A DNA stretch of 64,000 bases from positions 32,521,706 through 32,585,705 of the forward strand of contig NC_045139.1 in assembly GCF_008831285.2 (NCBI RefSeq). The letters are read 5' to 3'. The DNA comes from Nymphaea colorata. Its lineage: Eukaryota > Streptophyta > Magnoliopsida > Nymphaeales > Nymphaeaceae. Positions 33,772 through 43,500 of the stretch are shown in pieces (the stretch's first letter is position 1; every line of letters starts with the position of its first letter). The translations under genes were made by a program, and so were the position numbers. Under the pieces are notes generated by a model. It worked only from the letters and a program-made list of their open reading frames with translations. It had not been told where the DNA came from and searched no databases.

Positions 33772-34147
33772 AGACTCGCTGGTCTTTGGGATGCACATTG
33801 CCTATTTGATGCAATCTATTGATGGTTGGAACCCGTGAAGAAATCCATCGACCAGGTGACAGATTGTAGGACGGCCTGTGAATAGAAGGTGAGTGGTTTA
33901 CTATATGACGATCAGTAGCATGGATTTATTTTGACAATTTGTTGTATTATAGAAGACTGCCTAGTAAAGAATGCTTGTGACATAGGACTATCGACATGCC
34001 TTAGAATGCCCAATTTAACTAATAAGCGTACATACATTATAAATACCCAAGCATACATACATTTATGATTCCCCAAATTATTATTTTTATTGCTTGAACT
34101 GTTTTACCATTCTAAAAAGGAACAATGCGTTCCTGCTTGATGTACAT

Positions 34148-34394
34148 TTCTTCATGGGTTGAGGAGATCAATTAATGCTCTTAAAAATGCTAGCAGAATT
34201 AGTCCATTGGTGGACAAGGGGCCTCAGACGTGTCTTGCAAAACAGTCATTTTGAACATTATATCCAACAACATGCATGTGTGGTGTTGACTTTTTTTTTG
34301 GGTTTATTCTGTAGAAAACAAACGGGGCAACAAAGCTGGAGGTAGGAACTGGAACTATATTGTGCACTAGATGAATGGTTGAAGCCTGAAGGTG

Positions 34395-34431
<37 letters not shown>

Positions 34432-34549
34432 TTTTATGATACACATTCTTGGGATTAGGATGTGGGCAATTGTAGAGTCATGTTAAATTTTCAATCAACA
34501 TACATTGCCCTCCTCCTCATCCTAATTCTTCAGGCAACAGTCTGCCGAT
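34148..34549. other. Spacer without a recognisable gene; (CT)n(CA)n microsatellite at 34394-34431
   Basis: This unique sequence lies between the end of the segment A match and the left target duplication of Copia-3 (CCGAT, 34545-34549). Apart from the compound CT/CA microsatellite I see nothing. Confidence 0.7.
34545..34549. other. Target site duplication, left, Copia-3 (CCGAT)
   Basis: CCGAT before the LTR at 34550 equals CCGAT at 45225-45229. Confidence 0.93.
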
Positions 34550-34598
34550 TGATAGAAATGTAGCACCAATATCTGTAACCCGAAAACAGCACTCACGC

Positions 34599-34652
<54 letters not shown>

Positions 34653-35010
34653 ACAAGAAGAAACTGAGGAGAAGAAGCCGTAGCCAAAATGGTTTGCACG
34701 GCCTCTATTTATAATCTCATTTTCAGAATTCTAAGAGTCTCCAATCGTAGAATCCTAGGAGATTTCACAAGCTCCAAGGACATTAATTACATCATAGAAA
34801 CCTAAGAGACTTCACATATTACAAGGATATTAACTACAACATAGAATCCTAGGAGACTTCCCATATAACAAGGATATTAACTATAACATAGAATCCTAAG
34901 AGACTCTTCACATGTTACAAGGACATTAAATATTTTAACACATTCTACAAGGAGGTGGAATCCTAAGAGACTCCTCTTCAACTTGCTGGTGAAGGATTTA
35001 TATTTTAACA
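34550..35010 (-). repeat. 3' LTR of Copia-3
   Basis: On the minus strand it runs TGTTAAAATATAAATCC to CTACATTTCTATCA. It contains a 46-bp (GA)n/(CT)n run at 34601-34646 and four to five imperfect ~50-bp repeats (34740-34985), each with a version of AGAATCCTAGGAGACTTC and ACAAGGATATTAACTA. Confidence 0.96.
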
Positions 35011-35024
35011 CCCTCCCTCAAGTT
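35011..35024 (-). other. Polypurine tract of Copia-3
   Basis: Minus-strand AACTTGAGGGAGGG abuts the 3' LTR. Confidence 0.88.
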
Positions 35025-35322
35025 GTGCATGGTTTTGCACCATGTACAACTTGCCTTTTAGAAACCAGAATCGTTCCTTTGTTAATCCTTTTGTAAATAA
35101 GTCTGCAACTTGTTCATCTGTACGAACATAAATAGGCTGAATTTCCTTGTCTTCCACCTTTTGTCTAACAAAGTGTTGATCAATCTCAATGTGCTTTGTT
35201 CGACCATGTTGTACGGGATTAAAGGCAATGTTAATAGCGCTTTGATTATCGCACATTAACATTGATGTTTTAATCTTTTCTCCAATGTCTTCTAGCAAAT
35301 GTCTAACCCATGTAACTTCAAC

Positions 35323-35327
35323 AGTAC
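35323..35327. other. Target site duplication, left, Copia-2 (AGTAC)
   Basis: AGTAC before the left LTR is repeated at 40543-40547. Confidence 0.95.
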
Positions 35328-35634
35328 TGTTAAGTCTGTACGCATCAATGTAAAGGGATCGGGTCTGGATCGGGTCTGTTCAGACCCGATCCACTTCGTT
35401 TTTATGTCTTCACGTCTAAGTGGTGGCACCTCTTGTAATTACTTCATGTTTTATTCCTCTTTTTGTTGTAACCTAATTAGGTTTATGTTTTAATAATAGA
35501 GATCAAGCATAGTGTGGCTGCATTGGCCGCCGGTTCTCTTACCTTCATTGCCTTCTTCTATTCTCTATTCTCCATCCTCCTTATTTTCAGACGGAGAGAC
35601 GTGATTCGGTGATGTTTTAGTGAAGATTCTCACA
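35328..35634 (+). repeat. 5' LTR of Copia-2
   Basis: It starts TGTTAAG and ends TCTCACA, directly followed by the primer site. An almost perfect palindrome lies at 35367-35392: 12-bp arms GGATCGGGTCTG and their complement around TT. A partial direct repeat GGGATCGGGTCT precedes it. Confidence 0.97.
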
Positions 35635-35646
35635 TGGTATCAGAGC
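35635..35646 (+). other. Primer-binding site (initiator tRNA-Met), Copia-2
   Basis: TGGTATCAGAGC follows the LTR with no gap. Confidence 0.96.
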
Positions 35647-35690
35647 CAGGTTACATCGTCCTCCGGTGAGTGATTTCTTCTTGGAGTATT

Positions 35691-35908
35691 CTGCCCTAAA
35701 TCTTATTTTCTGCCGTGCTTGGAGTATTCTGCCCTAAATCTTATTTTCTACCGTGGTTATCCTCAAACTCTGTTTCTGCCCTTAATCCCACGATTTGCCC
35801 TAATTTCTGTTGCCCTAAATTCTGTTTTTTGCCCTAAGTCACACGGTTTGCCCTAATTTGCCCTAATTTGCCCTAATTTCTATCGTGACCTCTAAAATTC
35901 TGCCCAAA
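35691..35908 (+). repeat. Repeated TGCCCTAAA-type motif in the Copia-2 leader
   Basis: About ten variants of TGCCCTAA(A/T)T(C/T) lie between the primer site and the gag start, plus a ~38-bp direct repeat (about 35690 and 35728). The core CCCTAA equals the plant telomere repeat/telobox core, but the spacing is irregular and every unit carries TG before it. Confidence 0.8.
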
Positions 35909-35936
35909 TCGTCTGTTCTAATCCTCTTTTTCAATC

Positions 35937-38900
35937 ATGGACCAGCCGGCTCCCTCTCTTCTATCCTCTAGTTTTCTCTCACAACTCATCTCTCAAAAAC
36001 TGAACCATAGTAATTATTTGACTTGGAAACGCCAAATTGTCCCATTTATTAAGAGCCATAGACTGTATGGGCACATCGATGGGACTACTCCAGCACCTCC
36101 AAAGTATGTTAACCGTGAAATAAAGAAGACAGTCGTGGGAGATAAAGGTGTTGGGGCCTCGGCTGGAAGTGAAATCAGTTTTGAATATGAAACTCTTCCT
36201 GAGAGCAATCCCGAATATGAAGTTTGGCTGGCTCACGACCAGTCTCTTGTTGCTTATATCACTTCTACCTTGTCAGAAGAGGTATTGGGAGGTATTGATG
36301 ATGATTTAACTGCCCTAGAGTTGTGGTCTACCCTTGCTACAACATATTCTCAAGTCTCGGAAGCACGTTTTCTACAATTAAGAAGGCAATTTCAGGATAT
36401 CAAGCGTGGGACGCGTACAGTTTTGGAGTATTTGAATGAAATCAAGAGTGTTAGTGATCAGCTTGCTGCAATTGGACATCCCGTCAGCGACAAAGACAAA
36501 GTCCAACAAGCCTTGAGTGGACTGGGAACGGAATTTGATATTTTTTGCACAGCCTTGGAAGTCTTACCTGCTCTCCCATCTTTTGAAGATCTAAAGGCCA
36601 AGCTTTTTCAACATGAAGCTAGTCGAGTTCAACGACATAATCTGGTTCCTTCCAACAGCCACAATGTATTGATCACAGGAACTCACGCACTGCAAGGAAA
36701 TCGCACTCGTTCTTGGACTCCTCAGACAGGCATGGGAAGAGGGATTCTCCCAACACCGCCAGGCATGAATACTACCTCTGCCACATCTAGGAGAATCCCG
36801 ACATGCTTCTATTGCAACAAGAAGGGGCATGTAAAATCAGAATGTTGGCACAATCCTCAGAACAAGAATAGTCAGGTCAGGCGCGAGAATAGGACAGTAG
36901 CGGGGTCAGCTCCATCCTCGTCTGGATCAAATCCAACTTCAAAGGTTTCAGCAGACGTGCAGCAACTTCTAATGACAGCCTTATCCAAACTTAACTTGAA
37001 GCAAAATGAGCAAGGAGAGTGGTATGTGGACTCTGGAGCAGCAGCCCACGTTACTGGTGACACAGGTAATCTCTCTAGTGTTTCCCCTTATTTAGATCAA
37101 GGCTCAGTAGTCACGGGAGATGGTTCCCATCACACAATATCGCACATTGGAAATGCACAAATATCCATGGGTTCTTCTTCCATTCCATTAAAGAATGTCC
37201 TTGTTGTTCCAAGTGTCAAGAAAAATATTATCTCAGTGTCCAAACTTATTGATGATACTCACTCCTCTGTTGAATTCACACCATCTTCTGTTTATGTCAA
37301 GGATGCTCAAACCAAGAAGACATTCGCTGAGGGCACTCGCAAAGGAGATATGTATGTCCTTGAAGAAGCTCCAAAGCTGTCCAAACCTCACCCTCCAGAT
37401 TCATGTTCTTCAAGTCATAATGAAGTCAATGTCGCAGAATATAATAAGCCATCCATTTGGCATGGTCGGTTAGCTCATTGTAGTCAGTCTTTTGTTCGAA
37501 GTCTTGTTGCAGACGGACTCTTAGATAAGTCCAGTCTGAGTTCAGTCAGTGAGTCCAGCATGTGCTCGAGTTGTCATCTTTGTAAGAGCCATGCTCTTCC
37601 TTTTCAGTCAATTAATAAAAGAGCTTCAAGGATTTTTGACACCATATATTCTGATGTTTGGGGGCCTGCTCCAATTCCCTCTTCTTCTGGGAGTAGGTAC
37701 TATGTCATTTTTATAGATTCATATTCTCGACATACTTGGATACACTTCATGAAACACAAATCTGAAGTTTTCCGTTTGTTTACTCAATTCCATGCCTTGG
37801 TTCGAAATAAATACTCCAGTAATATTGTGCATTTTCAATGTGATGGTGGTGGTGAATTTATTTCTAATGAATTTACTGAGTATCTACTAGATAATGGGAT
37901 CACTAGACAGATTTCATGCTCACATACTCCTCAGCAAAATGGAATTGCTGAACGGAAACATAGACATATTGTTGAAAGCGCGCTCAGCATGATGCATGAC
38001 ACAGACTTACCCATGACATTGTGGACTGAGGCTTTTCATACGGCTGTGCATGTTATAAATCGACTGCCATTGGCTTTGCTTGATGGCAAATCCCCATATT
38101 TTTTATTACATCAAGAGCAGCCACGCTATGAGGAATTGCGTGTTTTTGGATGTGTTTGCTATGTGCATGTTGATGTTTCCTTACGTAACAAGTTTCAAGA
38201 TCGTGCTATTTTGTGCAGATTCGTAGGGTATGCAGAAAACTACAAGGGTTATAGATGTTACAACCCTAAAACTGGGCGTGTTCATATTTCACGGCATGTT
38301 GTTTTCGATGAAAACAGGTTACAAGATCCCAAGGCTACTTGCATGACACTCAAGGATAAAAATGAGATTTATGATACTTGGCTGCATGCTGAAATCCTAA
38401 GACAAGGGACTGACCGTTTGATTGAGCACGAGGAGCAAGATGTTAATGAGGCTGAGACACTTGTGAGAGATTCCTTGGACAGCATGCCCTCATCCTCACA
38501 ACCCCATGATTCACCTATACATAGTCGGTTCTCAGGCCTTGTGTACTCTAGGCGATCAGCTCCTAATGCAGCCCCACGTCAGTCCCAACGTGTGCGACAT
38601 CCCATTGATCGGTGGGTAAGTTATAACAACTTTTCTTTAGATTTTCAGTTGTTTATGACAGAAGTCAGCAAGAAGGTCGAACCAAAATCCTATCACCATG
38701 CAAGTAAGGAAAAATGTTGGGTTGAAGCTATGAATGAGGAAATGGCAGCATTGCATGAGTGTCAGACTTGGCAGATTGTCCCTCGTCCAACTGATAAGAA
38801 TGTTGTGGGCTCCAAATGGGTCTACAAACTGAAATATAAGCCAGACGGTAGCATTGATCGACATAAAGCACGTCTTGTGGCCCGTGGTTTCACACAACAA

Positions 38901-40241
38901 TATGGGGAAGATTATGATGAAACATTCAGTCCGGTTATCAAGATGGGCACAATACGTGTGATTATTTCTCTTGCAGTCTCATATGGGTGGCCTCTTTATC
39001 AGTTAGATGTCAAAAATGCTTTTCTACATGGGATTCTTAAGGAAGAGGTATACATGGAGCAACCTCCCGGCTACAATACTCATGATCCTCAAAAATGGGT
39101 TTGTAAGTTACACAAGTCTTTATATGGGCTGAAGCAAGCTTCTAGATCATGGTTCGATCGGTTTTCTCATCATATACAACAAGCTGGTTTTCTACGAAGC
39201 TCTCTAGATCATTCCTTGTTTATGTATCATACCGAAGAAGCTACCACTTGGTTACTTATCTATGTAGATGATATTGTTATAACTGGGAATTCTTCTTCTC
39301 ATATATCTTATGTTAAGGATCTGTTGCAGCAAGAATTCAAGATGAAAGATCTCGGCGAACTTCGGTACTTCTTGGGTGTTGAACTTGATAGAGCAAATGA
39401 TCGATTGACTCTTACGCAGCATAAGTATACTCTTGATATTTTGGACAGGGCAGGTATGATTAATTGCAAACCCATAACTACTCCTAGTGTTCTAAACACT
39501 AAATTGACTGCCTCTGATGGAACTGCTGCCTATTCAAATCCTACCTTCTATCGCAGCATTGTTGGTATGTTACAATACCTTACCTTTACGCGCCCAGACA
39601 TAGTCTATGCTGTAAATCAGATCTCTCAATTTATGCATGCACCCACAGAAGGACATATGGATGCTACTAAGCGGATCTTACGGTATCTCAAAGCTACTCT
39701 TGGGGATGGATTGATCTATACAAAGTGTCCCAATGTTTCTCTTGGACATAGCATATATACTTATACTGATGCAGACTGGGCAGGAGATCCTGATGACCGA
39801 CGCTCAGTTTCAGGTTTCTGCCTTTTTCTTGATTCTAATCTCATTTGTTGGAGCAGTAAAAAGCAGCGTGCCGTTGCACGATCTAGCACTGAGGCAGAGT
39901 ATAGAGCAATGGCTGCAGGGACAGCTGAGGCATCATGGTTACGACATTTGCTTGGAGAGCTTCATCTACCTATTGTTCAGTCCTCATTGCTATGCGACAA
40001 TCAAAGCGCCATCAAAATTGCCTTCAACCCCATTTTGCATAATCGTACCAAGCACATTGAGATTGATCAACACTTCATTCGTCAAAAGGTTGAAGAAGCC
40101 GAGATATTGCCTACTTATATATCCACCAGTGAACAAATAGCGGATCTTTTTACCAAAGGTCTTACAGGGCAGCATTTTTGGGATTTGAAAAACAAGTTGT
40201 GCATGATCAAATCTCATGCACAACTTGAGGGGGGCTGTTAA
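35937..40241 (+). CDS. Copia-2 gag-pol polyprotein (intact, 1434 aa)
   Basis: This single frame starts at ATG 35937 (MDQPAPSLLSSSFLSQLI), and its stop TAA is formed by the first bases of the 3' LTR. Gag (about 1-290) includes KLNHSNYLTWKRQI and ends with a CCHC knuckle CFYCNKKGHVKSEC at about 289-302. Protease has WYVDSGAAAH at about 362. Integrase has its HHCC zinc site (WHGRLAH near 508, CSSCHLC) and DDE residues in SDVWGP (~571), QCDGGGEF (~634) and NGIAERKHR (~668). RT runs from WVYKLKYKPDGS (~961) through LDVKNAFLHG to the catalytic YVDD (~1108). RNase H has TDADWAGD (~1277) and STEAEYRAMA (~1318). It would be cleaved by its own protease and would copy and integrate the element. All catalytic motifs are present, with no frameshift or stop. 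Confidence 0.98.
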   Translation: MDQPAPSLLSSSFLSQLISQKLNHSNYLTWKRQIVPFIKSHRLYGHIDGTTPAPPKYVNREIKKTVVGDKGVGASAGSEISFEYETLPESNPEYEVWLAHDQSLVAYITSTLSEEVLGGIDDDLTALELWSTLATTYSQVSEARFLQLRRQFQDIKRGTRTVLEYLNEIKSVSDQLAAIGHPVSDKDKVQQALSGLGTEFDIFCTALEVLPALPSFEDLKAKLFQHEASRVQRHNLVPSNSHNVLITGTHALQGNRTRSWTPQTGMGRGILPTPPGMNTTSATSRRIPTCFYCNKKGHVKSECWHNPQNKNSQVRRENRTVAGSAPSSSGSNPTSKVSADVQQLLMTALSKLNLKQNEQGEWYVDSGAAAHVTGDTGNLSSVSPYLDQGSVVTGDGSHHTISHIGNAQISMGSSSIPLKNVLVVPSVKKNIISVSKLIDDTHSSVEFTPSSVYVKDAQTKKTFAEGTRKGDMYVLEEAPKLSKPHPPDSCSSSHNEVNVAEYNKPSIWHGRLAHCSQSFVRSLVADGLLDKSSLSSVSESSMCSSCHLCKSHALPFQSINKRASRIFDTIYSDVWGPAPIPSSSGSRYYVIFIDSYSRHTWIHFMKHKSEVFRLFTQFHALVRNKYSSNIVHFQCDGGGEFISNEFTEYLLDNGITRQISCSHTPQQNGIAERKHRHIVESALSMMHDTDLPMTLWTEAFHTAVHVINRLPLALLDGKSPYFLLHQEQPRYEELRVFGCVCYVHVDVSLRNKFQDRAILCRFVGYAENYKGYRCYNPKTGRVHISRHVVFDENRLQDPKATCMTLKDKNEIYDTWLHAEILRQGTDRLIEHEEQDVNEAETLVRDSLDSMPSSSQPHDSPIHSRFSGLVYSRRSAPNAAPRQSQRVRHPIDRWVSYNNFSLDFQLFMTEVSKKVEPKSYHHASKEKCWVEAMNEEMAALHECQTWQIVPRPTDKNVVGSKWVYKLKYKPDGSIDRHKARLVARGFTQQYGEDYDETFSPVIKMGTIRVIISLAVSYGWPLYQLDVKNAFLHGILKEEVYMEQPPGYNTHDPQKWVCKLHKSLYGLKQASRSWFDRFSHHIQQAGFLRSSLDHSLFMYHTEEATTWLLIYVDDIVITGNSSSHISYVKDLLQQEFKMKDLGELRYFLGVELDRANDRLTLTQHKYTLDILDRAGMINCKPITTPSVLNTKLTASDGTAAYSNPTFYRSIVGMLQYLTFTRPDIVYAVNQISQFMHAPTEGHMDATKRILRYLKATLGDGLIYTKCPNVSLGHSIYTYTDADWAGDPDDRRSVSGFCLFLDSNLICWSSKKQRAVARSSTEAEYRAMAAGTAEASWLRHLLGELHLPIVQSSLLCDNQSAIKIAFNPILHNRTKHIEIDQHFIRQKVEEAEILPTYISTSEQIADLFTKGLTGQHFWDLKNKLCMIKSHAQLEGGC
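40226..40234 (+). other. Polypurine tract of Copia-2
   Basis: TGAGGGGGG lies directly before the 3' LTR, with one C between. Confidence 0.88.
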
Positions 40242-40542
40242 GTCTGTACGCATCAATGTAAAGGGATCGGGTCTGGATCGGGTCTGTTCAGACCCGATCC
40301 ACTTCGTTTTTATGTCTTCACGTCTAAGTGGTGGCACCTCTTGTAATTACTTCATGTTTTATTCCTCTTTTTGTTGTAACCTAATTAGGTTTATGTTTTA
40401 ATAATAGAGATCAAGCATAGTGTGGCTGCATTGGCCGCCGGTTCTCTTACCTTCATTGCCTTCTTCTATTCTCTATTCTCCATCCTCCTTATTTTCAGAC
40501 GGAGAGACGTGATTCGGTGATGTTTTAGTGAAGATTCTCACA
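40236..40542 (+). repeat. 3' LTR of Copia-2
   Basis: It matches the 5' LTR over all 307 bp by eye, including the palindrome (40275-40300). Confidence 0.97.
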
Positions 40543-40547
40543 AGTAC
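40543..40547. other. Target site duplication, right, Copia-2 (AGTAC)
   Basis: It equals 35323-35327 and belongs to the RNase H codons of Copia-3. Confidence 0.95.
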
Positions 40548-43500
40548 CTGCAGCCATGCATCTGTATTCAGCTTCAGTGCTGGATCTTGCTACTGCCTTT
40601 TGCTTTCGACAACTCCAAGACACAAGATTACGTCCAATGAAAATACAAAAACCAGAAATGGACTTTCTTTGATCGGGATCTCCAGCCCAATCTGCATCTG
40701 TGAATGTCATAAGTTGATGTCCAGTAGTTATATTTTCACTCTTACCATAAACTAAGCCATCTCCTGCTGTCCCTTTAAGATATCTTAATATTCTTTTGAC
40801 AGCATCCATGTGAGTATCTCTAGGTGCATGCATAAATTGGGATACTTGATTCACAGCATATATAATATATCTGGTCTAGTAAATGTAAGATATTGAAGTG
40901 CCCCAACAATACTTCGATATTGCGTAGGATCTTCATATAACTCCCCATCTTGAGCACTTAGTCTTTGATTTAGAACACGAGGAGTTCCAACAGGCTTACA
41001 ATCAGACATACCTGACTTTTTCAACAAATCCAACGTGTATTTCTGTTGTGTCAATGTGAGGCGATTATTGTGCCTATCAATCTCCACTCCAAGAAAGAAT
41101 CGTAAATCACCAAGCTCTTTCATTTTGAAGTTTTGCATCATCAAAACTTTAGCTTCTTCTATGTGTTTTTCTGAATTGCCTGTGATAACAATATCATCAA
41201 CATATATAAGAAGTAAAGTAAATATGTTTTCCTTTCGATAAATGAAAAGAGAGTGATCTAGAGGACATCTCCGAAAACCACATTCTTGAATCTTGCAAGA
41301 GAAACTGTCAAACCACGAACGTGAGGCCTGTTTAAGTCCATAAATAGATTTTCTTAGTTTGCAAACCCATGCATGAGAGTCTCCTTTCGTGTATCCTGGA
41401 GGTTGTTCCATATATACTTCCTCCCTTAAATCACCATGAAGAAAAGCATTCTTCACGTCCATTTGATGTAGTCTCCATCCATATTCAACTGCCAATGATA
41501 TAATCACGCGAATTGTTCCCATTTTGATCACAGGGCTGAATGTCTCATCATAATCTTCTCCATATTGTTGTGTAAACCCTTTTGCTACTAACCTTGCTTT
41601 GTGTCTTTCTATGCTGCCGTCAGGTTTGTATTTAATTTTGTATACCCATTTGGAGCCCACTACGTTCTTTTCGTGTGGCCTCGGAACGATCTCCCATGTT
41701 CCACATTCATGCAAGGCATCCATTTCTTCTTTCATAGCCTTTCTCCAATGATGTGATTTTGATGCTTGATCAAATGAAGTAGGTTCTTCCTCCTTGCCAA
41801 TTTTTGCCATGAATAACTGAAAATCAAGTGATAAAGAATCATAGCTAACCCACCTGTGAATGGGATGACGAATGCGTTGGGATCTTCTAAGGTGGGGCAT
41901 GTTGTCTTCTTCACTGTGAGCATCTCTGTCCCTTAGTCGTCGACTGTAGATAAGACCCGAATACCGATGTGCATCGTTGCTCTGTTCATTATTGTTTTCG
42001 TGATGACTTGATGACTGTGTTGGATCTTCTTGATTTTCACTTTGAGCCATATCCGACGGTTGTATTGCTCTCTCTGAATCTTCACTTTGAGGCACATCAT
42101 TTTCTATAACAGGATCTGCATTGAATAACTGTGTACTGGTCCAGGGATCATAAGATTCAATGGTCATAGGCATTTCATTTGTATTATCAAAACTATGTTC
42201 ATCAAAAATGACATTTCTTGAAGTTTTGATACGTTTAGTTGTTGGATCATAGCATCGAAAACCTTTATATTCATTAGCATATCCAACGAATCTACATTGA
42301 ATAGCTTTGTCTTGAAACTTGTTCCTCAAGGCAGCATCAACGTGAACATAGCATACACAACCAAAAACCTTCAAGTTCTTGTAATCAGGTTGTTTGCCTA
42401 AGAGTGTAAAATATGGCGATTTAGACATCAAGAGTGTCATAGGCAAGCAATTTATTATGTATACAGCAGTATGGAAGGCTTCAGTCCACAAGGAAATGGG
42501 CACATTAGTATCATGCATCATGCTCATGGCGCTTTCAACTATATGTCGATGTTTCCGCTCAACTACACCATTTTGTTGTGGTGTGTAAGGGCAGGAAATT
42601 TGTCTAGTTATCCCTTTTTCACGTAGAAATTCAATAAAATCAAGCGAGGAATATTCTCCCCCTCCATCACATTGAAAATGCACCACATTGGATGAAAATT
42701 TAGTTTGAATCATGGCATAGAAGTTTCGAAATATGTGAGGTACTTCTGATTTGTGTTTCATGAAGTAAATCCAGGTGAAACGTGAGTAAGAGTCAATGAA
42801 TAAGACATAATATCTTGACCCAGACATGGAATCAATAGGGGCTGGCCCCCATACATCAGAAAAAATAGTTTCAAAAGGTTTGGAAGCCCTTTGATTTATA
42901 TTATGGAAAGGTAAAACATGACTCTTACAAAGTCCACAACTTGAACATTTTTTGACACTTGAAGTAAGAGGTAAACTTGATCTTGGAATGAGACTATCTG
43001 TGACAAGTTTTTCAATGAAATGTCGACCACAGTGTCCTAGCCGACTATGCCACAAATCAGACTCCAAAAATTGGTTAGGGCCCCTTACTTTTGATTGAAA
43101 ATGGCAAGAACTTGGCACTGATGACGCATTATGAGAAAGAGAAAATGTCTTCAATCCTATATCAAAAGTGGATGAATCCTTGGGTAGACATTCCTTGAGG
43201 ACGTACATATTCCCTTGACGCTCCCCTCTAGCGAACATTTTCTTCGTTTGGAGGTCCTTGACATAGACAGAAGAAGGTGTGAATTCAACAGAAGAGCTTG
43301 TATCATCAATGAGTTTAGAAATGGATATGATGTTCTTTTTGATATTGGGAGCAAGAACAACATTAGACAGTGATAGAGACGAGGATGACAATGGAATATG
43401 TGCATTTCCAATATGTGTAATAGGATGAGATTTTCCATCACCTGTTATAATGCAACTTCTACCGTAATGAGGGGATAAGTTAGTCAATTTACCTGCATTT

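Larger units (their letters stand above)
31099..34147. repeat. Duplicated segment A, copy 2, left part (paralogous to 1693-4555)
   Basis: This aligns with 1693-4555 with large indels. It has an extra 31706-32418 and 33661-33994, and lacks the counterparts of 2481-2910 and 3625-3980. The 44-bp unit doubled at 3987-4074 is single here. The stretches hold no recognisable gene. The match breaks at CTTGATGTACAT (34147) and resumes at 49213, beyond Copia-3 and older repeats. In copy 1 the two sides are joined directly near 4553 with about two filler bases. Confidence 0.88.
35005..35327 (-). pseudogene. Copia-3 pol, C-terminal end of RNase H (beyond the Copia-2 insertion)
   Basis: This is the downstream remnant of Copia-3 pol on the minus strand. 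It encodes the end of RNase H (MLMCDNQSAINIAFNP, RTKHIEIDQHFVRQKV, QVADLFTKGLT) and ends LEGGC with the stop formed by the LTR TGTTAA. The reading frame is continuous with 40543 onward if Copia-2 and one copy of AGTAC are removed. The coding region was therefore open here when Copia-2 arrived. Confidence 0.95.
35328..40542 (+). mobile_element. Copia-2: intact, very young Copia element nested in Copia-3
   Basis: This is a 5.2-kb complete Copia retrotransposon with 307-bp LTRs (35328-35634, 40236-40542) that look identical base for base. It has an AGTAC target duplication, a tRNA-Met primer site, an uninterrupted 1434-codon gag-pol frame and a polypurine tract. The domain order gag, protease, integrase, RT, RNase H defines Copia. 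Nothing visible prevents activity, so it may have moved very recently. It lies in opposite orientation to its host element. Confidence 0.98.

Noticed and set aside
35691-35908. Interstitial telomere repeat
   Set aside because: CCCTAA motifs are irregularly spaced and preceded by TG. They lie in the leader of an intact Copia element.
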